Positions 14,901 to 22,518 of a stretch of 26,764 bases of DNA are shown in pieces. Positions within the stretch are counted from its first letter, which is position 1. Every line of letters begins with the position of its first letter. Source of the DNA: CAZAFL01 sp964484465 (lineage in GTDB: Bacteria; Bacteroidota; Ignavibacteria; UBA10030; SZUA-254); assembly GCA_964484465.1 (NCBI GenBank), contig CAZAFL010000033.1:1-26764 (forward strand). Direction: 5' to 3'. The notes beneath the pieces were generated by a model, which was not told where the DNA came from, searched no databases, and saw only the letters and a program-made list of their open reading frames with translations. A program made the translations under genes and the position numbers.

Positions 14901-16789
14901 GAAGAAAGCGGAATACCCGTAAGATTCGTATTGCGCCAGACCACATTTCCGCCTGCAAGATACATCATATCGGTGTTGTTCGGGTCGAGAAGAAATGGGT
15001 TGACAAATAAGAACCCTGAAGCGCCCGTTGGAGTAACTCTGGTGAATCCTGTCCCCAGTCCGCTATTGTTGAGCAGGAGACGGTAGATATCACCCTGGGG
15101 AAACGAAGCATAGTATGAGGATCGTCCGTCAGCTATCGCGCAATATGCTCCGTCACCACCTGTAATATTTACCCACGGGGTTCCAGAGTTGGTCGTGTTC
15201 GTGAACCAGGTTCCGTTGTCCTGCATCCCGCCGATGACGACATTATTTCCGGGAGTTCCGTGGTCTAATGCAATAGTATAAAATTGCGCGTTGTTATAAC
15301 CATGATTTAATGAATTCCACGCCACCGTCGAGGCAAGGTCATCAGTTGTTTTGTAAACACCACCATCATTACCAGATAACATCGAACTGAAATTAGTGGG
15401 ATGGAAGAAGATGACATGCTGATCCGGGTGATGGTTTGCATATTGACTCACATCATTGACGGTTGAATAACCACCGATCCAGGTCGTGTTGGAAGTCGTT
15501 GCAAATCCATCGGTAGAACGATAGAGGTTTGTCCCGCCGAGATACACAGTGTTTTCATTATCCGGTCTCACTGCAACAACAAGATCGTATCCGCCCTGTG
15601 AAGCATAGTCGCCAACGTTTCCGCCGAACGCCGGCATATTCGCCGAGCGATTAACCCACGTTCCGCCTGCGCCAGACCCGTCGCCGGAGACATACGTGTA
15701 CTTCCAGAGACTGTTGTCATCGTTGCCTCCGGCATAGACAGTATGAAAACCGCTGCCGGGAGTATCACCGAGGAAGTAAACAACATTTTCATTCGAGGGG
15801 GAAATCGCAATGACAACCCGGTTATATGAAGCGGGCCAACCGACCGGAGTGATGTTAGTCCAGTTTACGCCATCTGTCGACCGATAAATTCCCTGGTCGG
15901 GACTGTCGTAGTTCCCGGTAAGATTATTATACCCACTCAGTGTTGCGTAGAGAACACCTGTTGGAGAAATTGCTACATCCGTATATCTCGAATATCCTGT
16001 CCCCAGACTGCTCGCGCCGAGGACAGTCGTCCAGGTTGTACCGCCATCCGTGCTTCGAGCAATTCTGTCGACGATTGCCGCATAAACAACATCCTGAGAC
16101 AGATTAGATGGGTCTATGACAACGTTCCATATATATTTGAATGCATTCGGGTCAAACAACTGGGGAGTTCCGGAGACAGTTGAGGGGAGTTGTGCCCAGG
16201 ATATTCCGTCGTCAGTTGATTTAAAAATCCCGTCGCCTCTGAACGATGCTGCTCCTCCTGCCTGACTCTGACCATCCAACTCACCTGTTCCCTGATACCA
16301 GATATTTGTCTTGCCGGACCGTGTATCCTGAGCGACGCGCGTCACACTATGAAGCTGATTGGGAGCGGTTGCCCGTGACCAGGAAGCTCCACCATCGCTT
16401 GACCTCCACATGCCGCCCGAGACTCCTCCTGCAATGAACACGTTGGAGTCAACGATATCCATTGCAAATCCCCGCGTGCGTCCGCCGATGTTGTACGGTC
16501 CCCGCGGAGACCAGACTGCCGTTTGAGCCTGAGCAGCGTTTCCTGATTTTCCAATGAACGCTTTGGCAAGTGCTTCTTTTGTCGGTAAAGTTTTAGCAAA
16601 TTGTAATTCTTTTTCTCTGATATTATCCGGGATGAGACCGGTTGTGGGGTCGTGAAGCCTCAGCCAGTCATAATGTGCCCGCGCATTTGGATCGTCCAGT
16701 TCACCTTCAGCTTCCTGGGCATGTACCGACAGTGTTAGTGGCACAAAGAATATCGCCAACGCCGACAAAAATGTAATCATCCGCTTCAT
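11936..16789 (-). CDS. Giant secreted BNR/sortilin-like propeller protein with three tandem repeats and T9SS sorting domain
   Basis: I start at the ATG at 16787-16789, which has GAGGTG just upstream; the open frame extends two codons further to a GTG. The product has 1617 residues. A signal peptide ends near VHAQE (about residue 25). Residues about 90-815 contain many BNR/VPS10-type strands (WRSSDGGASW, RSTDGGTTW, YTTNGGTNWSDVSGN, NDGGVYKTTDD), indicating one or two propellers. Residues about 833-1145 hold three repeats with D-rich starts and KWHLEIH-like cores. A region of unknown fold follows (about 1150-1520). The last 85 residues are a T9SS domain (FPNPFNPVTTI, LKVYSILGQEVATL, VASGVYFYRIEA, basic end). 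The protein should be surface-exposed or released; ligand or enzymatic role unknown. GC content and codon use look like the neighbours. Confidence 0.85.
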   Translation of the reverse strand: MKRMITFLSALAIFFVPLTLSVHAQEAEGELDDPNARAHYDWLRLHDPTTGLIPDNIREKELQFAKTLPTKEALAKAFIGKSGNAAQAQTAVWSPRGPYNIGGRTRGFAMDIVDSNVFIAGGVSGGMWRSSDGGASWSRATAPNQLHSVTRVAQDTRSGKTNIWYQGTGELDGQSQAGGAASFRGDGIFKSTDDGISWAQLPSTVSGTPQLFDPNAFKYIWNVVIDPSNLSQDVVYAAIVDRIARSTDGGTTWTTVLGASSLGTGYSRYTDVAISPTGVLYATLSGYNNLTGNYDSPDQGIYRSTDGVNWTNITPVGWPASYNRVVIAISPSNENVVYFLGDTPGSGFHTVYAGGNDDNSLWKYTYVSGDGSGAGGTWVNRSANMPAFGGNVGDYASQGGYDLVVAVRPDNENTVYLGGTNLYRSTDGFATTSNTTWIGGYSTVNDVSQYANHHPDQHVIFFHPTNFSSMLSGNDGGVYKTTDDLASTVAWNSLNHGYNNAQFYTIALDHGTPGNNVVIGGMQDNGTWFTNTTNSGTPWVNITGGDGAYCAIADGRSSYYASFPQGDIYRLLLNNSGLGTGFTRVTPTGASGFLFVNPFLLDPNNTDMMYLAGGNVVWRNTNLTGIPLSSNSTTSVNWTQLTNTSVGSSTISALGISTTTANRLFYGTADGKIYRIDGANTGNPSPTDVWTGKGFPSGAYVECITVDPTNYNKAIVAFSNYSIKSLFYTTNGGTNWSDVSGNLEQNPDGSGNGPSTRWVKIMPSGVSSIYFVGTSTGLYSTTNLNGTSTVWGQEGSSTIGNVVVDMIDARQSDGFVAVGTHANSIFSTNIVTSFTVKIRKYRDTDGDPSTTGDQTPRKWHLALYLNNLSNLVAQADTSELTVNNLSAGTYIAAEADSGSQWIRINGNGTRYDTLSVGTTATVIDTFANLMQNTLTVRKFQDYDGNFSTTSGRVLKSWHLEIHKNSAGGPLIASGDSTIVSASGLGDGTYYAVEADSVDWNHLGYVTDGFSATASSNNFAPITLVGGGGGTIDFVNSNINQIYNSLTVRKFADEDRNISTTGDRVAKKWHLEIHQGTVNGPLVVSGDSSVLTANMLTDWMYYAVEADSNDWIHLGYSVDGGAPVSSTNNYYSITLSGGQNSTVDFLNAPPIYSQSFRTATMQDWAYAADKKGKFKSAKRKADKVYFRRNIGAPTSTTGFTMKTNMYSTGKVYSSKAKIDTLIPTTPWDSVKEVTYNVALNSGDSLQVEGRGLSGKLFDFSVVWATSPRPITVHYKKDTPGWKLNKLGLPMPNLNNVGEELFPKGFGQNTTYYNIFNPLYIGQQKGGTNPNSVKHLKFTDVLKTLIKRVKTGDVLHTHAPRCLNYFDTDGSLDPSKPISKQVLSLPPDKHNNKLLAEILALKLNVAASVTGKFPGGLGGLTYSDSSYPGNPLNGQTVDSIIIKADHLLACYSSAPLTPQEVYDAVRAIDSVFSGSVDTNGFAAKTALTGTKMLSEVGILHATPGVVPKIFFSPDVVNDNTPLVYALRQNFPNPFNPVTTIQFELPEPAVVTLKVYSILGQEVATLIDNETMEDGFQQMDFDASNVASGVYFYRIEAHGLSDDEHAGQIFRSVKKMMVLK
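13350..14287 (-). repeat. Three tandem protein repeats of about 100 residues inside the giant secreted protein
   Basis: The units begin TVKIRKYRDTDGD, TVRKFQDYDGN and TVRKFADEDRN (near 14287, 13990 and 13655). Each continues with STTGD or a close variant, a KWHL(A/E)(L/I) core, a SGDS-like stretch, a Y(Y/I)AVEADS-like strand and a glycine-rich end. The D-x-D-x-D openings suggest possible calcium sites. The pattern looks like a prealbumin/SpaA- or SdrD-B-like beta-sandwich, but I cannot assign the family. Confidence 0.65.
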
Positions 16790-17040
16790 GGACACCTCAT
16801 GTTATTTTCCTTTGGGGGGAGATAAATTAGGACACGCGACTCAACAATAATATAAATTACTTGCGATAGAGAGTCAAGCAATTTGTAGGAACAAGCGGGG
16901 GGTTCTTGCACCAGAATGACAATTCTGGGTACAGAGCATCCTTCAGATCGGCAAGTCCAAAGGGGGTAAATAGTCAAACTGAATAAAATTAAGAACGTAA
17001 GTCCGGCGAAAAACCTTGTTTCTCTCTTTCAGTTGATAAC

Positions 17041-17469
17041 TTACCGGATTTCTATAAGTTCTTTGTTTGAGAAGAAGAATCCGATTTCAATTCTGCCATT
17101 TTCCTCCGAATCGGAACCGTGAACAATATTCTCTCCCTTATTATCGGCATACAGTTTTCGGATAGTCCCCGGCGCGGCATCTTTCGGGTCTGTAGCACCG
17201 ATAAGTGTCCGAAAATCGGCAACCGCATTTTCCTTTTCGAGCGCAATCGGAACACACGGGCCGGAGCTCATGAATTCGACAAGCCCGTCATAGAACGGCC
17301 TGCCTTTGTGCACCGCATAAAATTCGCCTGCTGTTTCTTTCGTGAGTCGAATTTTTTTAAGTCCAAGTATTTTAAAGCCGGCCTTTTCAATTCGGGAGAT
17401 GACTTCACCGGTCAGTTTTTTTCTGACGCAATCGGGTTTAAGGATTGCCAATGTTCGTTCTACAACCAT
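17041..17469 (-). CDS. ndk: Nucleoside diphosphate kinase
   Basis: The 142-residue protein has normal family length. It opens with RTLAILKPDCV (5-15), has the nucleotide-binding GRPFYDGLVEFMSSGPCV (56-73), and the active-site NIVHGSDS with the phosphorylated histidine H117. It transfers the gamma phosphate from ATP to other nucleoside diphosphates through a phosphohistidine, balancing cytoplasmic NTP pools. AAGGTG lies about 10 bases upstream of the ATG. It follows the rhodanese gene by 99 bases, with an AT-rich inverted repeat in the gap, so it may have its own promoter. The stretch after it (16796-17040) holds only a small hairpin, CCAGAAT-GACA-ATTCTGG (16911-16928). Confidence 0.95.
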   Translation of the reverse strand: MVVERTLAILKPDCVRKKLTGEVISRIEKAGFKILGLKKIRLTKETAGEFYAVHKGRPFYDGLVEFMSSGPCVPIALEKENAVADFRTLIGATDPKDAAPGTIRKLYADNKGENIVHGSDSEENGRIEIGFFFSNKELIEIR

Positions 17470-17485
17470 AAGATCAGTTCACCTT

Positions 17486-17515
17486 AACTAATTGAAGATA
17501 TTTTGAAAATTAGTT
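17486..17515 (-). promoter_or_regulatory. AT-rich inverted repeat upstream of ndk
   Basis: AACTAATT (17486-17493) and AATTAGTT (17508-17515) form a perfect 8-bp inverted repeat 16 bases before the ndk start codon. On the minus strand the related words GTGAACTAATT and GTGAACTGATC flank it as an imperfect direct repeat. It could be an operator or a 5' leader hairpin. No binding protein is suggested by the sequence. Confidence 0.3.
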
Positions 17516-17568
17516 CACAATTGTATGCGATGTTCTTCGTTCGGCTCAAAGTGACGACATCATCAATG

Positions 17569-17934
17569 TTATTCGACAGGATATCCAAGTTCTTTCCATC
17601 TCCTCCAACCCCCATCCATCGACATCACATTCGAGTACCCCATCTTCTGAAGATTCTCTGCCGCCAGTGCCGAGCGGAATCCTCCTCCACAATATAAGAT
17701 AATTTCTGTTTCCTTGTTTGGAACACGCGTCTCAATATCGCGCTCTATGATCCCTTTACCGAGATGAATTGCTCCCGCAATATGTCCCTTCTCCCATTCA
17801 TTGTCTTCTCTGGTATCGACAAGGAGGGGGTGCTCACCTGCATCGAGGCGTTTTTTTATTTCTTCAGGATTTGTTTGCCGGATGCGGCTTTTCGCTTCGT
17901 CGACGAGTTTCAAAAAGCCTGGTGAATGTTTCAT
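17569..17934 (-). CDS. Single-domain rhodanese-like protein
   Basis: The 121-residue protein is one rhodanese domain: PLLVDTREDNEWEKGHIAGA (36-55) is the CH2A segment and the active loop is C82-GGGF-R87, a normal six-residue CxxxxR loop carrying the persulfide cysteine. No signal peptide is seen, so it is cytoplasmic. It probably carries sulfur from thiosulfate or a persulfide donor; the physiological partner is not known. The ATG overlaps the stop codon of sucD by four bases (ATGA), which indicates translational coupling to the TCA-cycle gene. Confidence 0.85.
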   Translation of the reverse strand: MKHSPGFLKLVDEAKSRIRQTNPEEIKKRLDAGEHPLLVDTREDNEWEKGHIAGAIHLGKGIIERDIETRVPNKETEIILYCGGGFRSALAAENLQKMGYSNVMSMDGGWRRWKELGYPVE

Positions 17935-18899
17935 GCTTTAACTCTTTTCCCTTGTTTATTTCTCTTCATCCGAGAAACAACAACATGTCTCCTGTGGGCT
18001 TTCTTATTTAAGAGCTTCGCTACTGTCGCGCCAATCTTTGCCGGACTTTCGACAATATGGATGCCGGCCTTTTTCATTGCGGCCATTTTTTCCGCTGCGG
18101 TCCCCTTGCCGCCGGAGATAATTGCGCCTGCGTGTCCCATCCTCCTGCCCGGCGGTGCAGTGCGCCCCGCAATAAATCCCACAACAGGTTTTTTAAATTC
18201 TTCCCGGACATATTCGGCGGCCTCTTCCTCCGCTGTTCCGCCAATCTCACCAATCATAATTACGGCATCAGTACCGTCATCATCCCTGAACAACCGCAAT
18301 GCATCGATAAAGCGGGTCCCAATGACGGGATCGCCGCCGATGCCGATACATGTGGATTGACCGAGCCCCAGCTCAGTTAACTGCCAGACTGCTTCGTAGG
18401 TCAGCGTTCCGCTTCGGGAGATCACTCCGACAGACCCACGCCGGTGAATGAACCCGGGCATAATACCGACCTTACATTCACCTGGAGTAATAACACCCGG
18501 GCAATTCGGTCCTATCATCCGGGCGCCGCTGTGCTGGAGATACTCATACACTTTCACCATATCACGCGCGGGAATCCCTTCGGTGATCGTGATAATAAGT
18601 TTGATCCCTGCTTCTGCTGCTTCCATAATGGCTTCAGCGGCAAAGGCGGAGGGCACAAAAATGACCGATGCGTTTGCCTGTTCCTGACGCACCGCGTCCG
18701 CAACAGTATTGAATACGGGGACCTGTTTCTTAAATGGATATTGTTCACTGCCTTTGTATACTAATCCCCCCTTTCCGGGGGTAACGCCTGCAACGACCTT
18801 TGTCCCGTAGGCGATCATTTGCTGCGTGTGAAATGTCCCTTCACCGCCCGTGATTCCCTGAACGACAAGACGTGTTTTTTTATTGACGAGAATACTCAT
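17931..18899 (-). CDS. sucD: Succinyl-CoA ligase (ADP-forming) alpha subunit
   Basis: The start is the ATG at 18897-18899 with GGGG upstream, giving 322 residues that begin MSILVNKKTRL as in E. coli SucD. The CoA-binding fold is followed by GPNCPGVITPGECKVG, ISRSGTLTYEAV, GIGGDPVIGT, IGEIGGTAEEEAAEY and MGHAGAIISGGKGTA, which contains the phosphohistidine (H256). The enzyme makes succinate and ATP from succinyl-CoA in the TCA cycle together with SucB-type beta subunit SucC, which is not in this window. Two oddities: an insertion around KGSEQYPFKKQ (residues 49-59) and a basic C-terminal tail of about 25 residues (297-322, HRRHVVVSRMKRNKQGKRVK) beyond the usual end near 290. Confidence 0.95.
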   Translation of the reverse strand: MSILVNKKTRLVVQGITGGEGTFHTQQMIAYGTKVVAGVTPGKGGLVYKGSEQYPFKKQVPVFNTVADAVRQEQANASVIFVPSAFAAEAIMEAAEAGIKLIITITEGIPARDMVKVYEYLQHSGARMIGPNCPGVITPGECKVGIMPGFIHRRGSVGVISRSGTLTYEAVWQLTELGLGQSTCIGIGGDPVIGTRFIDALRLFRDDDGTDAVIMIGEIGGTAEEEAAEYVREEFKKPVVGFIAGRTAPPGRRMGHAGAIISGGKGTAAEKMAAMKKAGIHIVESPAKIGATVAKLLNKKAHRRHVVVSRMKRNKQGKRVKA

Positions 18900-19007
18900 G
18901 CTACCCCATAACAAAGTTCTTATTCAAGTTGAGAAGTGAAGCCGCAACAATTGTTCGATTTGGTTATGCATAGGAGAGAGTGAAAATTTATGATGCGTTG
19001 ACTCTCT

Positions 19008-20420
19008 TCAGTTTCTTTCGAGAAAATCTCCCACCCGGAAAATTGTTCCCTCACTGAACTGTTGAGAAAAAATCTGCAACCCGATGGGTAACCCTTTACT
19101 ATCGTTCCCGCAGGGAATACTTATCGCAGGAATGCCGGCAAGATTTGCTGACACGGTGTAAATATCGCTGAGGTACATCTGTAACGGGTCTTCTATTTTC
19201 TCCCCGAGCTTAAAAGCAGTCGTGGGAGTCACCGGCGCAATCAGACAATCGACCTCACGGAACACATTATCGAAATCGCGTTTGATCAGGCGCCGCACTT
19301 TCTGCCCCTTTCGATAATACGCATCATAGTATCCCGCCGAAAGGACATACGTTCCGATCATGATACGGCGTTTTACCTCGTCGCCAAAGCCTTCACTGCG
19401 GGAGCGTGTATACATCTCGGTAATATCATTGAACTTCGCGGCGCGTTTACCATACCGGGCGCCATCGTACCGGGCTAAATTTGAAGATGCTTCTGCTGTT
19501 GCCAGGATGTAATAGACTGCAATTGTATAATCTGCATGAGGAAGCGACACTTCTTTTATTACCGCTCCGTTGCGTTTCAAATTATCGACCTTCCGCATTA
19601 CCGCTTCTCGCGTCTCTTCACCGAGAGCATCAGTAAAATATTCCCGTGGCAATCCGACACGAAGCCCCTTCACATCGAGGGTAAAGCTTTGAGCATACGA
19701 TGGCACGGGAACCTGCGCCGAGGTCGAATCACAGGGATCATGTCCGGAGATTACCTGAAGAACCGATGCAACATCACGGACCGTAGTCCCAAACGGACCG
19801 ATTTGGTCGAACGACGAAGCAAATGCCACGAGACCGTATCGTGATACCCTGCCGTAGGTAGGCTTCATACCTACAACGCCACAGAGGGAGGCGGGTTGCC
19901 TGACCGAGCCGCCGGTATCCGTTCCGAGCGCAACAGTCGACATCCCAGCTGCGACTGCAACCGCAGAACCGCCGCTCGACCCGCCAGGGACACGGCTATC
20001 ATCGATGGGATTCAGTACGGCACCGAATGCAGAATTCTCTGTCGATGAGCCCATTGCAAACTCATCCATATTCGTTTTGCCGATGATGATTGCGTCTGCT
20101 GCATTGAGACGTCGAATAACCGTGGCATCATACGGTGAAACAAAATTCTCAAGGATTCGAGAACCGCAGGTAGTCTTTTTGCCTTTCATGCAAATGACGT
20201 CTTTGACAGCAACCACCATGCCGGCAAGAGGGCCTGCCGATCCGGCGGCAATCCGTTTATCGATCTCCCGGGAACGTTCCAGTGCTTCTTCTTCAAAAAC
20301 GGTAAGGAATGCGTTCAGGCGTTTCTTCGAGATTATCGTTGCCAGATATTCACTGGTAATCTTCTCGCACGTTGTTCTTCCTTCGGCAATCGCCTGTCGC
20401 ACCAAGGAGAAATTATTCAA
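19008..20420 (-). CDS. gatA: Aspartyl/glutamyl-tRNA amidotransferase subunit A
   Basis: The 470-residue amidase carries the Ser-cisSer-Lys triad of GatA: K73 in VAVKD, S148 in PGGSSGGS, S172 in TDTGGSVRQPA, with the family spacing. It also has GTDTGGS, KPTYGRVSRYGLVAFASSFD and the C-terminal AGIPAISIPCG and GLPIGLQI. It releases ammonia from glutamine for GatB, which amidates Glu-tRNA(Gln) and/or Asp-tRNA(Asn). GatB and GatC are not in this window, as is common when the genes are scattered. The start is a TTG (20418-20420): an in-frame stop lies directly upstream, and AGGGGGG sits about six bases before it. A tRNA-Gln and a tRNA-Glu gene lie 6 kb away; I treat this as coincidence. Confidence 0.95.
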   Translation of the reverse strand: MNNFSLVRQAIAEGRTTCEKITSEYLATIISKKRLNAFLTVFEEEALERSREIDKRIAAGSAGPLAGMVVAVKDVICMKGKKTTCGSRILENFVSPYDATVIRRLNAADAIIIGKTNMDEFAMGSSTENSAFGAVLNPIDDSRVPGGSSGGSAVAVAAGMSTVALGTDTGGSVRQPASLCGVVGMKPTYGRVSRYGLVAFASSFDQIGPFGTTVRDVASVLQVISGHDPCDSTSAQVPVPSYAQSFTLDVKGLRVGLPREYFTDALGEETREAVMRKVDNLKRNGAVIKEVSLPHADYTIAVYYILATAEASSNLARYDGARYGKRAAKFNDITEMYTRSRSEGFGDEVKRRIMIGTYVLSAGYYDAYYRKGQKVRRLIKRDFDNVFREVDCLIAPVTPTTAFKLGEKIEDPLQMYLSDIYTVSANLAGIPAISIPCGNDSKGLPIGLQIFSQQFSEGTIFRVGDFLERN

Positions 20421-20520
20421 TCAATCCCCCCTGATTTCCAAAAAGGCGCTGCGTTGGAAACACGATGAGCTTGCCTCCAGGTGGATTGCATGCTACATCC
20501 GGAATTTATGGGCAGGCGGA

Positions 20521-20709
20521 TTACTTTGTTTCAGTCTTTTTCGGGGCTTCAGGTTTTTCTATCTCATCCTGAATATCGCGGGCGGCTTTCTTGAATTCGC
20601 GCACACCTTTCCCCAGTCCCTGCATGAACTCGGGAATGCGTTTTGCACCGAACAATACCAGAATGACAAGACAGATAAACAGTATTTCTGGCGTTCCAAG
20701 GTTACCCAT
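20521..20709 (-). CDS. tatA: Sec-independent (twin-arginine) translocase subunit TatA/E
   Basis: The 62-residue protein has the TatA architecture: a short N-terminal membrane helix (PEILFICLVILVLF), the FG hinge (F20-G21), an amphipathic helix (KRIPEFMQGLGKGVREFKKA) and a charged tail. TatA forms the pore-like part of the Tat system, which moves folded proteins over the inner membrane. AGGAGA lies upstream within the end of purQ, whose stop is only 5 bases away, so the two are cotranscribed. No tatC is seen. TatB is less likely because the charged tail is short. Confidence 0.92.
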   Translation of the reverse strand: MGNLGTPEILFICLVILVLFGAKRIPEFMQGLGKGVREFKKAARDIQDEIEKPEAPKKTETK

Positions 20710-20714
20710 GAATT

Positions 20715-21455
20715 TTATCTCCTTTCGTCGAGCGAAAATCCGTAATGTTGGTTTTGATGAATATATTGTTCAATAATCGATCGAAAAAACTTTTGCCCAT
20801 CAGTCGGACCCAGCCGGGGGTCTGAAGCACGCTCGGGGTGCGGCATCATTCCGATAACATTTCCTGTTTCATTTACGATGCCGGCAATATTATCCCGGGA
20901 ACCGTTCGGGTTGGCTTTCTTCGTGATTGAACCGTCTGGTTCACAGTACCGAAAAATAATTTGCCCGTTCTCGCGCATTCGTTGAATGGTTGCATCGTCA
21001 ACGACATAATTTCCTTCTCCGTGAGCGATAGGGATACGGAGAACTTCACCTGCCTGGCAAAGCGAGGTCGCCATCGTATCGTTATGCTCGACACGCAGAT
21101 GAATATACGAACAAACAAACTTCAGATTAGAATTCCTCATGAGTGCCCCGGGCAGCAGCCCCGTTTCACACAAAATTTGAAACCCGTTGCAGATCCCGAT
21201 AACGATACCCCCGTCATTCGCAAACGCAATCACCTCTTTCATAATCGGTGAGAAGCGGGCAATCGCTCCGCACCGGAGATAATCGCCGTACGAAAAACCG
21301 CCCGGGAGCAGAACAGCATCGACACCTTCCAATGAGGAATTCTTATGCCAAAGAAACTTCACGTCCTGGTGCAATACCTCACTCAGAGCGTAATAAGCAT
21401 CGTGGTCGCAATTGGAGCCGGGGAAAACAACAACGCCAAATTTTACTGCTTCCAT
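20715..21455 (-). CDS. purQ: Phosphoribosylformylglycinamidine synthase, glutaminase subunit
   Basis: The start is the ATG at 21453-21455, which has GGAG upstream inside the end of purS; a TTG eight codons earlier would overlap purS. The 246-residue class I glutamine amidotransferase has FGVVVFPGSNCD, LLPGGFSYGDYLRCGA, the nucleophile C89 in GICNGFQIL, and the catalytic H206/E208 in MMPHPERASD. It supplies ammonia to PurL in step four of purine synthesis (FGAR to FGAM). It sits one base after purS, a standard purS-purQ pair; purL is not in this window. Confidence 0.95.
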   Translation of the reverse strand: MEAVKFGVVVFPGSNCDHDAYYALSEVLHQDVKFLWHKNSSLEGVDAVLLPGGFSYGDYLRCGAIARFSPIMKEVIAFANDGGIVIGICNGFQILCETGLLPGALMRNSNLKFVCSYIHLRVEHNDTMATSLCQAGEVLRIPIAHGEGNYVVDDATIQRMRENGQIIFRYCEPDGSITKKANPNGSRDNIAGIVNETGNVIGMMPHPERASDPRLGPTDGQKFFRSIIEQYIHQNQHYGFSLDERR

Positions 21456-21456
21456 T

Positions 21457-21714
21457 TTAATCTCCAGCCACAGGTTCAACAGTATACGAATAATCTTCCA
21501 TCACCGGATTCGCCAATAATTTTTTGCATGCCACTTCCGCCATTCGCTCTGCATCAGCCCTGTTGTCAGCGTCCATCTTCAATTCAATAACTTTCCCCAT
21601 CCGGACTTCTTTTACACCGTTCATCCCGAGGTGTTCAAGGGCGTGGTGGACAGCCTTTCCCTGCGGGTCCAGAATCGACTTGCGTAATGTGACAACAATG
21701 TTTGCCCTGAACAA
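21457..21714 (-). CDS. purS: Phosphoribosylformylglycinamidine synthase subunit PurS
   Basis: The 85-residue protein matches PurS in length and motifs: VTLRKSILDPQGKAV near the N-terminus, HALEHLGMNGVKEVRMGK and ACKKLLANPVMEDY. It bridges PurQ and PurL in the three-subunit FGAM synthase. The start is a TTG (21712-21714): the alignment with the usual MFKAxI start and the GGGGA ribosome-binding site nine bases upstream support it, and no ATG is close. Fourteen bases separate it from the pssA stop. Confidence 0.92.
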   Translation of the reverse strand: MFRANIVVTLRKSILDPQGKAVHHALEHLGMNGVKEVRMGKVIELKMDADNRADAERMAEVACKKLLANPVMEDYSYTVEPVAGD

Positions 21715-21728
21715 GAGATTTTCCCCGC

Positions 21729-22496
21729 TTAAACGTCGATACTTGTCATCTCAGCCTCTTCATCCGGTAGTTCATCATCGGCGGGGCGCAGGGCATGAAC
21801 AACGGCATGAATGACAAATCTCAACGGCCCGGTAACAACATAAAATGCAAAAAACGGAAACAGGGCATCACCGCGGGTGATGATGATGGCGGTTATTCCA
21901 ATAATTCCGACTGTAAAACGCAACGGATGCTGTTTGATATCACGACGGGTAAATTTGGGAAATGTGTCGTATTTAATGTTGCTCACCATTAAGAGCGACA
22001 ACAGCACAACGAAAGGAGCGAGGCATGCTGATGGAAGCCCCTGGATACCAACGAGAGGGTGATAGAATGTGAGGACATACGATGCGATAGTGACTGCGAC
22101 TCCCGTTATCGGCAGACCTTTAAAGAAATCTTTATCGTATCCAACCAGCTGGACATTGAACCGTGCCAGCCGTAACGCACCAAACACCATCGGGAGCGCA
22201 CTGATGAGGAGGCCGATTGTTTCCTGCGAGTTCAATCCCAGGTTGTAGACAAGAAACGACGGAGCGACACCGAAAGAGACGACGTCGGACAGTGAATCAA
22301 ATTCGATTCCAAAATCGCTTGAGGATTTGGTGATGCGCGCCATGATCCCGTCGAACGTGTCGAACAGCGCGGCAAGAATGATAAACCATGCTGCAACAAT
22401 GATGTCATTTTCCGACGCATGAATAATCGAAAGAAACCCGCAGAAGATATTCAGCACCGTAAACAGGCTGGGGACAACGGCACGGGTGATTTTCAT
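21729..22496 (-). CDS. pssA: CDP-diacylglycerol-serine O-phosphatidyltransferase
   Basis: The 255-residue integral membrane protein has the full CDP-alcohol phosphatidyltransferase motif DGx2ARx8Gx3Dx3D with D49, G50, A53, R54, G63, D67 and D71. About seven hydrophobic segments follow, and the C-terminal tail is acidic (DDELPDEEAE). In the inner membrane it joins CDP-diacylglycerol and L-serine to phosphatidylserine. The next enzyme, Psd, is encoded just upstream (22-base gap), so the pair makes phosphatidylethanolamine. The ATG is preceded by GGGAATTTAATAG. Confidence 0.94.
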   Translation of the reverse strand: MKITRAVVPSLFTVLNIFCGFLSIIHASENDIIVAAWFIILAALFDTFDGIMARITKSSSDFGIEFDSLSDVVSFGVAPSFLVYNLGLNSQETIGLLISALPMVFGALRLARFNVQLVGYDKDFFKGLPITGVAVTIASYVLTFYHPLVGIQGLPSACLAPFVVLLSLLMVSNIKYDTFPKFTRRDIKQHPLRFTVGIIGITAIIITRGDALFPFFAFYVVTGPLRFVIHAVVHALRPADDELPDEEAEMTSIDV

Positions 22497-22518
22497 CTAT
22501 TAAATTCCCTTGTTGTGA

